Assembly: GCF_024171645.1 (NCBI RefSeq)
Contig: NZ_JALKAC010000005.1
Location: 62,001-126,000, forward strand
DNA: 64,000 nt
Reading direction: 5' to 3'
DNA from: Flavobacterium sp. HSC-32F16
GTDB taxonomy: Bacteria > Bacteroidota > Bacteroidia > Flavobacteriales > Flavobacteriaceae
This document shows positions 1-8,556 of the stretch, piece after piece. The position numbers and the translations under genes are program-made. How positions within the stretch are numbered: the stretch's first letter is position 1; the number at the start of each line of letters is the position of its first letter. The notes beneath the pieces were generated by a model. That model worked only from the letters and a program-made list of their open reading frames with translations. It was not told the DNA's origin and did no database searches.

Positions 1-550
1 CTCCTATAATAAAAGCCGACATTACAAGCGCCCAATCGCGTTTTGAAAAACGAAAAACGGTCTGCACTATATATGATAGTACCAAGACAACAAAAACTAC
101 TACTAACTGAGCAGCTTCGATCCCTAAAGCAAACTCTCCCAAAGGTAACAATTTTGACGTTGCAGTGCCTCCTAATATTGTTTTGAAATAATTAGAAAAA
201 CCTAAACCGTGTATAATACCAAAGAATAAAGTTATAAAAAATACCAGATTCACACCATCATTTTTTGAAGTCTTTCCTGCTGTAAATAAATGATAGAGAG
301 CAGTTACCAAAATTGTAATTGGAATTAAAAACTCTACAATATTTACTTTTATCGCAACTATCCCATAAACAGAGAGAATTAATGCCAATGTATGACCGAT
401 TGTAAATATAGAAACCAGCAGAAAAATTCTTTTCCAGTCCTTAAATAAATAAGGGACTGTCAGGGCAATTAAAAAAAGAACATGATCATAGGCATTAATA
501 TCTAAAACATGCTTTAATCCTATTTGAAAATAAATCCAAAATTGTGACAT
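1..550 (-). CDS. HupE/UreJ family membrane protein (partial, C-terminus beyond the window)
   Basis: The reading frame begins with an ATG at 550 and is still open at base 1, giving about 183 residues. It is almost entirely hydrophobic with about five membrane spans. Visible family features are an early Asp/His-rich turn (INAYDHVLFLIAL), GHTLAL in the second span and GIIHGLGFS near residue 113. These fit the HupE/UreJ_2 family, a group of small membrane proteins linked in other bacteria to nickel or cobalt transport beside hydrogenase or urease; no such enzyme is seen here, so the metal is unknown. A minus-strand -7 box lies at 601-608, about 50 bases upstream. Family call fairly sure, substrate not. 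Confidence 0.75.
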   Translation of the reverse strand, partial: MSQFWIYFQIGLKHVLDINAYDHVLFLIALTVPYLFKDWKRIFLLVSIFTIGHTLALILSVYGIVAIKVNIVEFLIPITILVTALYHLFTAGKTSKNDGVNLVFFITLFFGIIHGLGFSNYFKTILGGTATSKLLPLGEFALGIEAAQLVVVFVVLVLSYIVQTVFRFSKRDWALVMSAFIIG

Positions 551-600
551 AGGTAAATTAAAATTAAATAATTAGGGGTTGTAAACTTACGATTAATTTT

Positions 601-634
601 CAAAATTAAAGATTTACCTATTCAAATCGTACAA
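601..634 (-). promoter_or_regulatory. Promoter of the HupE/UreJ-like gene
   Basis: Read on the minus strand, TAATTTTG (601-608) matches the Bacteroidota -7 box TAnnTTTG, with a TTG at 632-634 at a spacing of 23 nt as possible -33 box. It is divergent from the promoter at 690-697. Confidence 0.5.
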
Positions 635-689
635 TAAAAATAAGTTAAATTTTATGAGAAATTTAAAATCAATAATTTAAAAATAGGCC

Positions 690-697
690 TATATTTG
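690..697 (+). promoter_or_regulatory. -7 box of the TerB-like gene
   Basis: TATATTTG matches TAnnTTTG perfectly and lies 21 bases before the ATG at 719. The TTG at 695 is part of this box, so it cannot be the start codon. Confidence 0.65.
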
Positions 698-718
698 TTC
701 AATAAAAACTTATTAATT

Positions 719-1150
719 ATGCCATTTTCAGAATTATTTGATAACGAATTCAAACAAAGAAACAGAGGTCATTTCTCTGCCATTGTGCGTGTAGCATTTG
801 CTGACGGTAAAATAAGCCCGGAAGAACAGGAATTTTTGGACAAAATTGCTTCAACATTACAAATTTCAGAAGACGAATATAAAGAGATTCTTAAAGATCC
901 TTGGAAACACCCAATAAACCCGCCTTATTTATATACACAGCGTTTAGAACGTTTATATGATTTAGCAAGAATGGTTCACGTAGATCACCACTTAGGCGAT
1001 CAACAGGAAGTTATGTTAAATCGTATGGGATTAGCTCTAGGATTTACTCCAGGAAACGTAAATTATATTGTTTCAAAAGCATTGTCTCTAATCGATAAAA
1101 AAGTAGATTTAGATACTTTCCTTTTTGAAATGGAGAATATGAATAAATAA
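719..1150 (+). CDS. TerB-like (tellurite resistance TerB family) protein
   Basis: A soluble 143-residue protein with no signal peptide. The N-terminal part contains HFSAIVRVAFADGKISPEEQ, the A-x-ADGxIsxeE signature of the TerB/DjlA-like helical domain, followed by helices ending in the second acidic cluster (VDHHLGDQQE). Such domains are all-alpha and bind metal in some members; their cellular role outside tellurite operons is unclear. The start at 719 is chosen because an upstream in-frame TTG falls inside the -7 promoter box. The gene stands alone and is followed by a bidirectional terminator at 1230-1262. Confidence 0.8.
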   Translation: MPFSELFDNEFKQRNRGHFSAIVRVAFADGKISPEEQEFLDKIASTLQISEDEYKEILKDPWKHPINPPYLYTQRLERLYDLARMVHVDHHLGDQQEVMLNRMGLALGFTPGNVNYIVSKALSLIDKKVDLDTFLFEMENMNK

Positions 1151-1229
1151 TTTTAGTTTTCAGTATTCAGCAACAGTTTACAGTATTGTACCGAAGATTG
1201 AAACTTTATTGAAATTAAAAAATAAAAAT

Positions 1230-1262
1230 AAACCCGACAGGTTTTAAAAATCTGTCGGGTTT
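1230..1262. terminator. Bidirectional terminator, copy 1 of a dispersed palindrome
   Basis: AAACCCGACAG and CTGTCGGGTTT arms flank an A/T core. It lies between two convergent genes (the TerB-like gene and fbp). Near-identical copies occur at 33095-33126 and 62145-62177. Confidence 0.8.
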
Positions 1263-1314
1263 GCTATTTATAGTTCAGACTGAAAACTGAGACTGCGGCT
1301 GAATATTAAAAAAC

Positions 1315-2319
1315 TTATTCAGCTGCCATAAACTCCTCAGCCTTTTCTACCATGTTTTTGCTTCCGCAGAAAAACGGCACTCTTTCGTGGAGTTCTGTCG
1401 GCTGGATTTCCATAATTCGGCCAAACCCGTCTGTTGCTTTCCCTCCTGCTTGTTCTGCTATAAATGCCATTGGATTACATTCATATAATAAACGTAATTT
1501 CCCTTTTGGCGCTTTTGAACTTGTTGGATAAATATAAACACCGCCTTTGATCATATTTCGATGAAAATCGGCCACTAAGCTCCCTATGTATCTTGAAGTA
1601 TAAGGCCTGTCCTCTTCTTCACGCTGGCAGTATTTAATGTAATTTTTTACTCCCTGCGGAAAATGAACATAATTTCCTTCGTTTACTGAATAGATATTTC
1701 CATTTTCAGGAAACTTCATGTTTGGATGCGAAAGGTAAAATGTTCCAATCGCCGGATTCAGCGTAAAACCATTTACACCAAAACCCGTTGTGTACACTAA
1801 CATGGTCGAAGTTCCATAAATTACATAGCCTGCTGCAACTTGATTGATTCCCGGTTGTAAAAAATCCTCGCTTGTTACCGGAGTTCCTATAGGGGTAATT
1901 CTTCTAAAAACAGAAAAAATAGTTCCCACAGAAACATTTACATCAATGTTTGAAGATCCGTCAAGCGGATCCATTAAGATCACGTACTTATTATTATGAC
2001 AGTTGTCGCTCCCCTGAACTGTAATAAAATCGTCGTTTTCTTCAGAAGCAATACCACAGACAATCTCACGGTTTATTAACGTCTGGATAAATACTTCGTT
2101 TGCATAGACATCTAATTTTTGCTGGTCTTCTCCCTGAATATTTTGTTCGCCTGCGGCGCCAATAATATCCACTAAGCCTGCTTTGTTCACTTTATAGTTT
2201 ACGACCTTTGCCGCCAAACGTATAGAGTTGATAATTCGGGAAAGTTCTCCCGACGAATACTGAAATGCTTTTTGGTTCTCAATAATAAACTCTCCCAGTG
2301 TTTTATTGCGTTCTTCCAT
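1315..2319 (-). CDS. fbp: Fructose-1,6-bisphosphatase class I
   Basis: A 334-residue cytoplasmic enzyme that hydrolyses fructose 1,6-bisphosphate to fructose 6-phosphate, the committed step of gluconeogenesis. The active-site block [17 protein letters not shown] (residues about 117-133) gives the metal-binding Asp residues, and acidic metal ligands are also present in ASEENDD. The C-terminal segment with [19 protein letters not shown] and [14 protein letters not shown] is the class I substrate-binding region. Length is normal for class I enzymes. The gene faces the TerB-like gene across a shared terminator and is divergent from the GNAT gene. Confidence 0.95.
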   Translation of the reverse strand: MEERNKTLGEFIIENQKAFQYSSGELSRIINSIRLAAKVVNYKVNKAGLVDIIGAAGEQNIQGEDQQKLDVYANEVFIQTLINREIVCGIASEENDDFITVQGSDNCHNNKYVILMDPLDGSSNIDVNVSVGTIFSVFRRITPIGTPVTSEDFLQPGINQVAAGYVIYGTSTMLVYTTGFGVNGFTLNPAIGTFYLSHPNMKFPENGNIYSVNEGNYVHFPQGVKNYIKYCQREEEDRPYTSRYIGSLVADFHRNMIKGGVYIYPTSSKAPKGKLRLLYECNPMAFIAEQAGGKATDGFGRIMEIQPTELHERVPFFCGSKNMVEKAEEFMAAE

Positions 2320-2390
2320 TGCTATAACGTTATAGTTTTAATTTTAAGTCACAAATATCGCTTATTTTGTGAGAATGATTTAAAAATTAT

Positions 2391-2419
2391 TTTGTTAGTT
2401 TGCTACTATTGTATATTTG
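2391..2419 (+). promoter_or_regulatory. Promoter of the GNAT gene
   Basis: TTTG at 2391-2394 and TATATTTG at 2412-2419 with 17 bases between them form a complete Bacteroidota housekeeping promoter, about 70 bases before the start codon. Confidence 0.7.
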
Positions 2420-2490
2420 CTAATTAATAGCAAAAAGTACCTTATAAATAAATGCTTTTTTAGCTAATAAACACTTAATAATACGAATAA

Positions 2491-2985
2491 ATGAATATTA
2501 GAAAAGGAAATCCCGAAGACATGAAATCGGTTTTGGGATTAATTCAGGAGCTGGCAATATTCGAAAAAGAACCTGATGCTGTTGTCATTACAGAGGAAGA
2601 TTTAGTTCGTGACGGATTTGGAGAAATACCTCTTTTTCAGGTTTTTGTAGCAGAGATGGATTCGAACGAAAATGAAAGCGGAAAAGAAATAGTAGGAATC
2701 GCATTGTATTACTACCGCTATTCTACATGGAAAGGAAAAACAATACACCTTGAAGATTTAATTGTGAAGGAAAAAATGCGCGGTACCGGTTTAGGATCTG
2801 CATTGTATTCTGAAATTATGAAGCAGGGAAAAAGAGACAACGTTCGCAGAGTAGAATGGAATGTTTTGGCCTGGAATACTCCGGCAGTTAATTTTTATAA
2901 GAATTCCGGAGCGAGAATTCTTGATGACTGGCAGGTTGTTCAAATGGATGAAGCAGGAATTAATTCGTTCTTAGAAAAATTATAA
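2491..2985 (+). CDS. GNAT N-acetyltransferase, SSAT/thialysine acetyltransferase-like
   Basis: A 164-residue GNAT protein. The N-terminal half has LAIFEKEPDAV and RDGFGEIP, and the middle has YYYRYSTWKGKTIHLEDLIV followed by the acetyl-CoA loop MRGTGLGSAL and then WNVLAWNTPAVNFYKNSGA. This pattern (FEKEPD...STWKG...LEDL...RGxGxG) is that of the spermidine/spermine and thialysine N-acetyltransferase subfamily, so a small diamine or lysine analogue is the likely acceptor; which one cannot be read. It is followed closely by the aspartate kinase gene, though a repeat-containing leader lies between them. Confidence 0.85.
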   Translation: MNIRKGNPEDMKSVLGLIQELAIFEKEPDAVVITEEDLVRDGFGEIPLFQVFVAEMDSNENESGKEIVGIALYYYRYSTWKGKTIHLEDLIVKEKMRGTGLGSALYSEIMKQGKRDNVRRVEWNVLAWNTPAVNFYKNSGARILDDWQVVQMDEAGINSFLEKL

Positions 2986-3004
2986 TTTTTTTGTCACAAA
3001 TTCC

Positions 3005-3050
3005 ATGAATTAACACAAATTAATTAGTGAAAATTTGCGCGATTCGTGGC
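3005..3050. repeat. Dispersed intergenic repeat (AATTCGTG/CACGAATT type)
   Basis: The stretch contains TTAGTGAAAATTTG and GATTCGTGGCAAA, matching the arms of the long inverted repeat at 39322-39502 and the fragment at 58368-58402. It lies in the leader of the aspartate kinase gene. Confidence 0.5.
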
Positions 3051-3163
3051 AAACCGACACAGATTATAAAATCATTTTAATCCTAATAATCTGTAGCAGA
3101 AAAAACAAAATACTTGATTTCGATTTGAATCTGAAATCTAAAATTAAAAATCTAAAATTAAAA

Positions 3164-4423
3164 ATGAGAGTATTTAAATTTGGTGGAGCATCAGTAAAAG
3201 ATGCTGAAGGAATTAAAAACGTATATGACGTTTTACAAAAAGTGGGTTATGAAGATGTGATTTTGGTTGTTTCGGCAATGGGAAAAACCACAAATGCTCT
3301 TGAGGTTGTAATCAAGAATTATTTTGAAAAATCAGAAGAACTGAATTCATCAGTACAGGAAATAAAAAATTATCACTTTCAAATCGTATTAGATTTATTT
3401 AAAGACGAAAACCACGCTGTTTTTGCCGCCGTAAATGCTCAATTTGAAGAATTAGAATACTTCCTTGCTCATAATAAATCTCCAAACTACAACTTCGTTT
3501 ATGATCAGGTGGTAAGTTTTGGAGAATTAATTTCGACTAATATCTTAAGTCATTTCATGAATTTCATGGGAATTCAGACACAATGGCTTGACGTTCGTAA
3601 TTTCATCAAAACCAATGCAAATTACAGAGATGCTGAAGTAGATTGGGAAGCTACAGAACAAAACATCAGCAAAAATGTTCCAAGAAAAATATTGAACATC
3701 ACACAAGGTTTCCTTGGTGCCGATGAAAATAACTTTACAACTACTTTAGGCCGTGAAGGTTCTGATTATACTGCCGGGATTTTTGCTTATTGCTTAAATG
3801 CCGAAAGTGTAACGATCTGGAAAGACGTTCCGGGAGTTATGAATGCTGACCCGCGTTATTTTGAAAATGCAAGTCTGCTGAACCAGATTTCGTATCGTGA
3901 AGCTATCGAATTAGCATTTTACGGAGCAACGGTAATTCACCCAAAAACATTACAGCCTTTACAGAAAAAAGAAATTCCGTTGTATGTAAAATCGTTTATT
4001 AACCCATTATTAAAAGGAACTTGTGTTTCTAAAGGTGTTGATCTGGAACCGCAATACCCATGTTTTATCGTAAAAAGAGAGCAGCTTTTGATTTCGCTTT
4101 CTTCAATTGATTTTTCTTTCATTATGGAAGAAAATATAAGCGAGATTTTTGGTTTATTCCACGAATTTAAAATCAAAGTAAACCTGATTCAGAACTCTGC
4201 GATTAGTTTCTCTGTTTGCGTTGAAGATAAATTTGGAAACTTTAACGATTTGAATGCAATTCTTTCGAAAAAATTCAAAGTAGATTACAGCGAGAATGTA
4301 ACTCTGTATACGATTCGTCACTTTACTGAACAAGCTGCAGAAACGGTTGAAAAAAATAAAGCGGTTTTATTAAAACAAGTCAGCCGTGAAACCATGCAGA
4401 TTGTGACTAAAGAACTAAATTAA
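3164..4423 (+). CDS. lysC: Aspartate kinase, monofunctional
   Basis: A 419-residue kinase that phosphorylates aspartate in the first step of the lysine, threonine and methionine pathway. The N-terminus MRVFKFGGASVKDAEGIKNV holds the KFGGxSV ATP-binding motif. VVSAMGKTTNAL, VSFGELIST and LGREGSDYTAGI follow, then WKDVPGVMNADPR, all hallmarks of the amino-acid kinase fold. The last 120 residues are a regulatory ACT-type region, suggesting feedback control. There is no fused homoserine dehydrogenase. The ATG at 3164 was chosen because the frame upstream to 3035 runs through a dispersed repeat and lacks family sequence. Confidence 0.92.
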   Translation: MRVFKFGGASVKDAEGIKNVYDVLQKVGYEDVILVVSAMGKTTNALEVVIKNYFEKSEELNSSVQEIKNYHFQIVLDLFKDENHAVFAAVNAQFEELEYFLAHNKSPNYNFVYDQVVSFGELISTNILSHFMNFMGIQTQWLDVRNFIKTNANYRDAEVDWEATEQNISKNVPRKILNITQGFLGADENNFTTTLGREGSDYTAGIFAYCLNAESVTIWKDVPGVMNADPRYFENASLLNQISYREAIELAFYGATVIHPKTLQPLQKKEIPLYVKSFINPLLKGTCVSKGVDLEPQYPCFIVKREQLLISLSSIDFSFIMEENISEIFGLFHEFKIKVNLIQNSAISFSVCVEDKFGNFNDLNAILSKKFKVDYSENVTLYTIRHFTEQAAETVEKNKAVLLKQVSRETMQIVTKELN

Positions 4424-4456
4424 TATTGCTTTATAAAAGGTAATTATTTCAATTCA

Positions 4457-4497
4457 TTAATAAAAGGTTTCATCTTAATTGATGAAGCCTTTTTTAG
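4457..4497. terminator. Bidirectional terminator between aspartate kinase and the outer-membrane receptor
   Basis: Arms AAAGGTTTCATC and GATGAAGCCTTT with a six-base loop and flanking A and T runs separate the convergent genes. Confidence 0.75.
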
Positions 4498-4500
4498 TTT

Positions 4501-6900
4501 CTACCTCACCCTATTATTCTCCGTCTGCTCAATTTCAGATTTCTTATAAGCTGGCTTTTTTGAGTTTCCAAAACTGTACGCTGCGATTAATTTAAAATAA
4601 TTTGTGGTATAAGTTCTATGATAATAAATTTGGGTTTGCCCCACTTCATAATTACCGGAAACCATAAAATCATGAAAAATATCGCTGGCTGTAAAATTGA
4701 GCTTCAAGGCATCTTTAAAAAAGTTTCTTTCGATTCCTAATGTGATTGTCGAACGGCTGTTATCACTTCCTAATCCGTAACTTCTATTGCCTAAATACCA
4801 AGCCAAAAGCTGAATCTTAAAAAGCTTAGGAATTGTAAAAGTATTATTCGAATACAAATAAATTTGAGGTTTAACAGGGCTCATTTCAAACGAATAAAAA
4901 TCATCTACAGATTTAGTCAAATTCATACTTATGGTATTCGTAGAATTCCACCATTTAACATTAAAAGATCTCGAAAGCGAACTAAAAAAAGTATGCCCTT
5001 TTTGAAGATTTAAAGATCTCAAAATATAACTGTTTGGAGTATCTCCCTGCAAAGCAGCCCCGGAAATGGGATCAATTTTATACGTGTAACCTATTTTAAA
5101 ATCAAACTTTTTATACATCGTTCCTATTTCAAAAGCGTGTACTTTTTCGGGAAGAAGGTTTGGGTTTCCTTCAATGGTGGTAAACGGATCCTGATACACC
5201 ACAAACGGATTTAATGCCTGATATCTTGGCCTGGTTATTCTTGAAACATAGGAAAAATGCGCTTTCCAGTCTTCTGAAAAATTAAAATTCAAAAGCAGGT
5301 TTGGAAAAAAGTTTCCGTAGCTTTTTCCAAATTCCTGAATCCCGTTTGCATTCGTATACAAATCATAATTTGTTCTCTCTGCCCTTGCTCCTATCGATAA
5401 ATTGACTTTCTCACCAAGTTTACTGACGTAATTAAAATAAGCTGCTGTAATTTTTTCATTGTATGTAAAATCACTCGAAAGAGCATCATCTAACTCAAAA
5501 TCAACCGCATTGGCATTAGCAATAAAAAAATCGGTTCCTGATTTTATGGATGCATAGCTAAATTTTACGCCTGATTCAAGTTTGGTGTTTTCATTAATTT
5601 TTTTCGAATAATCGGCTTGTGCCGCCGTTATATTAATCGTATTTCCAACATCATTTTTCAGATATCTTCTGCCACCAGTTTCTTCTATTACACTATTTTC
5701 TTCTATAAAATCTCTTACCGTTCCGTTATAATTTGAATATTGAGTTCCAATAAATAATGACGAACCTTTTGAATCTGTAATTAAATTGTAATTCAGATTG
5801 ATAAACTGATTCAGCAAAACATCATTTTTAGCAATATCTGTAGCATAAAAACTATTTTCAGAATTATTGGTAATGGAGTTTCGACTTTCTACTGCTCCGC
5901 CTAAATCTTCAATATTACCACTATAAGCAAGAGAGATATAACTTTTTTCAGAGAACATATACTGAAGTCCAAATCCAAAATTAGAGTAATTATTAAATTG
6001 TCGAAGCCAGTCGGTTGTTAAAACCGACTGCATGTAGGCATCAGGGTTTGGGCGTGTTCTGGTCGTGTACAATAATTCACGGCCTTTACCTAATTGAAGT
6101 CCGTAATTGGTTATAAACGAAAATTTTCCTTTGGTATAATTAAAATCGACCAATGTATTGGTGCTCGTTCCTGCAAATTTTGAAACCGTAATATGCTGGC
6201 TTGCCGATCCCATCATACCGCTTTCTATATTTTGTCTGGTTATGATATTGATAACCGCTTTCCCTTCGGCATCGTATTTTGATGATGGATTTGAAATGAC
6301 TTCTATTTTCGCAATCTGAGAAACCGGAATTGCTGCAAATCGTTCGTAATTAATCAAAATTCCGTTTAGGTAAATTATTGCTTCTCCTTTTCCCAGAACG
6401 TTAATTTGTCCTTCGGCAACCACAACATTTGGAACTCGTGCTAACAATTCGTGTACAGAACTACTTGTGGCGAGAACTGTTCCTGTTACGCTAACATCAA
6501 TTGTGCCGTTTGCTCCGTATTTTAATAATGAAGGATTGCTTTTTATCACAACTTCATTTAACTGATTGTTGTTTTCTAAAACTATAATGGTTCCTAAATC
6601 AATGTTTGATGCATTGGAATAATTTACACGCAAAAACTGATCTGCAAATTCTGCCGAAGTCAGCTTTAGAATAGTTTCTTTTTGATTGATATCTGATAAT
6701 TGAAAAACACCGTCTAAAAAATCCTGCTGTTTGATAATTACAGAATCACGAACAGACAAAACCGTTGCAGTTCCCATCATCATCGCGTTATTTCGATTAA
6801 TAACTTTACCTGAAATTTTTTGGATAGACTGTCCGTTTGAAACGGTCGAATTAAAAAGAAAAAAATAGATATAAATGAAAACCAGAATTAGAAACCTCAT
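4501..6900 (-). CDS. Outer-membrane beta-barrel protein with plug (TonB-receptor-like)
   Basis: A 799-residue protein with an N-terminal signal peptide (MRFLILVFIYIYFFLFNSTV, cut after about residue 24). Next comes a short carboxypeptidase-regulatory-like beta domain (ISGKVINRNN), then a plug-like domain (VHELLARVPNVVV, EVISNPSSKYDAEGKAVINI), then a C-terminal barrel of the OMP_b-brl_3 type with NPFVVYQDPFTTIEGNPNL. This is the SusC/TonB-receptor-like group without a SusD partner. The ligand is unknown. The only neighbour is a membrane-bound AraC regulator encoded just upstream in the same direction, which may control it. Confidence 0.8.
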   Translation of the reverse strand: MRFLILVFIYIYFFLFNSTVSNGQSIQKISGKVINRNNAMMMGTATVLSVRDSVIIKQQDFLDGVFQLSDINQKETILKLTSAEFADQFLRVNYSNASNIDLGTIIVLENNNQLNEVVIKSNPSLLKYGANGTIDVSVTGTVLATSSSVHELLARVPNVVVAEGQINVLGKGEAIIYLNGILINYERFAAIPVSQIAKIEVISNPSSKYDAEGKAVINIITRQNIESGMMGSASQHITVSKFAGTSTNTLVDFNYTKGKFSFITNYGLQLGKGRELLYTTRTRPNPDAYMQSVLTTDWLRQFNNYSNFGFGLQYMFSEKSYISLAYSGNIEDLGGAVESRNSITNNSENSFYATDIAKNDVLLNQFINLNYNLITDSKGSSLFIGTQYSNYNGTVRDFIEENSVIEETGGRRYLKNDVGNTINITAAQADYSKKINENTKLESGVKFSYASIKSGTDFFIANANAVDFELDDALSSDFTYNEKITAAYFNYVSKLGEKVNLSIGARAERTNYDLYTNANGIQEFGKSYGNFFPNLLLNFNFSEDWKAHFSYVSRITRPRYQALNPFVVYQDPFTTIEGNPNLLPEKVHAFEIGTMYKKFDFKIGYTYKIDPISGAALQGDTPNSYILRSLNLQKGHTFFSSLSRSFNVKWWNSTNTISMNLTKSVDDFYSFEMSPVKPQIYLYSNNTFTIPKLFKIQLLAWYLGNRSYGLGSDNSRSTITLGIERNFFKDALKLNFTASDIFHDFMVSGNYEVGQTQIYYHRTYTTNYFKLIAAYSFGNSKKPAYKKSEIEQTENNRVR

Positions 6901-7015
6901 GAAATTTAGGAATTAAGATTTGACCTTTTGCAGTAACAAAAGTCATCTCTAAATCACGAAATGAGGTAATCGAAAAAGAAATCAGGAGTACGAATTTATA
7001 AATCAATACTGCGTA

Positions 7016-8077
7016 TTAGGCTTGTAAAGCCCGAAGCTGATAATTTAAAGGTGTTGTTCCGGTATGTTTTTTAAAAGCAGCAAAAAATGTTGATTTTGAA
7101 TTAAAACCAACATCATAACCAACCGATTCCAAAGTCAGTTTATCATTTGAAGTAATGATTTTACAGGCTTCGTTTATTCTAAATTCGTTTACGAAACTGG
7201 TAAAATTCTTTCCCATATTATTATTTAAAAACTGTGATAATTGATGACTCGAAATATTAATTTCTCGCGATAAATCCTGTAAATTCAAATTCGGGTTTTT
7301 ATACAGGCTTTTTTCATTCATTATATTTTCTAATTTTTCAGAAATAATAACGGCTTCAGCTGCATCTATTTTTTTAACTAAAACCTTCTGATTATTCAGG
7401 AGAAACAAATCATCGGTCTTTTTTCGGTATAAAAGAATAGAAATGATCAGATATAAAATAAAAGAAAAAACGACCGCACCGCTTATATAAGTTGCCGCCG
7501 AAGCGCCCATAATGGCCAAAAAGTAAAAAAGAAACAGTAAAAAATTACCCAAAAATAGAGTTCCAAACCACATTTCTGACGGACTGGTCTTTTCTTTTGT
7601 ATTGAAAATTTTCTTTAAAATACCGCCGATTGTAAATCCTGAAAACAAAATATACACAAGCCATTGAAAGTAAATAATTCTAATAAAATAAAAACTCCAA
7701 AGTTTGGGATAAGTTTGGTATGGATATACTATTCCAATGCCAAGAATTAGAATTCCCCAAAACATCAGAATCATTTTCCACGATTTTGGCATTACATTGA
7801 TTTCTTCAACCGCCGATCTAAGGAAATAATACAAACACGGCCCAATAAAAAAACAAGCGGTAAGCCCAAACTGCAAATACATTTTTGGCAGTTCGGGATG
7901 AAAATAAATAAAAACAGATTTTCCAATTCGGATGCTTAAAGCAAACAACAGTGCACCCAGGAAATAGTTCGTCAAGTATTTTTTCTTAGTAAAAAAGAAA
8001 AAATAAATTCCCAGAATAATTCCGTTGAAAGATCCCAAAGCACTAAAAAAGAATAAAAGTTCTTTACCAGTATCCAT
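7016..8077 (-). CDS. AraC-family regulator with N-terminal membrane domain
   Basis: The first 230 residues hold about seven predicted membrane helices. The C-terminal 110 residues form an AraC-type DNA-binding domain: ISSHQLSQFLNNNMGKNFTS for the first helix-turn-helix and VGYDVGFNSKSTFFAAFKKH with GTTPLNYQ for the second. Such proteins are thought to sense a membrane or periplasmic signal directly and to act from the membrane. The receptor gene at 4501-6900 follows 115 bases downstream on the same strand and is the obvious candidate target. The signal is unknown. Confidence 0.85.
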   Translation of the reverse strand: MDTGKELLFFFSALGSFNGIILGIYFFFFTKKKYLTNYFLGALLFALSIRIGKSVFIYFHPELPKMYLQFGLTACFFIGPCLYYFLRSAVEEINVMPKSWKMILMFWGILILGIGIVYPYQTYPKLWSFYFIRIIYFQWLVYILFSGFTIGGILKKIFNTKEKTSPSEMWFGTLFLGNFLLFLFYFLAIMGASAATYISGAVVFSFILYLIISILLYRKKTDDLFLLNNQKVLVKKIDAAEAVIISEKLENIMNEKSLYKNPNLNLQDLSREINISSHQLSQFLNNNMGKNFTSFVNEFRINEACKIITSNDKLTLESVGYDVGFNSKSTFFAAFKKHTGTTPLNYQLRALQA

Positions 8078-8100
8078 TATTTAATTTTGTTTTATCCTGA

Positions 8101-8108
8101 CAAAGCTA
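8101..8108 (-). promoter_or_regulatory. -7 box of the AraC-type gene
   Basis: Read on the minus strand this is TAGCTTTG, a match to TAnnTTTG, 24 bases before the start codon. No clear -33 box. Confidence 0.5.
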
Positions 8109-8238
8109 AAAAAAAATGATTGCGGTTGACTGTCTTTTTAGTCTTAATAAAAAATAAGATTATTCTTGTCGATAAAAATATTTAACTAATTTTATAGTAC
8201 TTAAAGAAAAGTCAAACGAGATCAAACGCTCAAAAACC

Positions 8239-8466
8239 ATGGAAGACGAAAACGAACCAAGCGAAGAAACCAAAGATAAATGGATCAATGATCCTAATAA
8301 TTGGCTTTGGGGGATTTTTTATTACAATCCGAAAGACAAAAGGCTTTTCCCTCCCAAGAGAATAAAAGCATTTGGCTACACAACCAATTTTGCCAATCCT
8401 AATTCTGTTTTTGCAATCATTTTTTTAATGTTAATTCTTATTGTTGTAGGAAGACATATGCATTAA
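8239..8466 (+). CDS. DUF5808 domain protein
   Basis: A 75-residue protein. The middle has WINDPNNWLWGIFYYNPKD and RLFPPKRIKAFGYTTNFANP, the conserved DUF5808 pattern, followed by one C-terminal membrane helix (residues about 54-72). The function of the family is not known. It sits alone between the AraC-type gene (divergent) and the large outer-membrane protein gene. Confidence 0.8.
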   Translation: MEDENEPSEETKDKWINDPNNWLWGIFYYNPKDKRLFPPKRIKAFGYTTNFANPNSVFAIIFLMLILIVVGRHMH

Positions 8467-8526
8467 AAACCATTTTCTAATCATAAAACTAAAATCTCCT
8501 CCACAGCATTTCCCAATTATAAATAC

Positions 8527-8534
8527 TACTTTTG
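8527..8534 (+). promoter_or_regulatory. -7 box of the large outer-membrane protein gene
   Basis: TACTTTTG matches TAnnTTTG, 22 bases upstream of the ATG at 8557. Confidence 0.5.
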
Positions 8535-8556
8535 AATTTTTAGAGTTAAAGTGTTT

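Noticed and set aside
3035-3163. N-terminal extension of the aspartate kinase
   Set aside because: The added residues come from a dispersed repeat and A/T-rich leader; the family N-terminus begins at ATG 3164.
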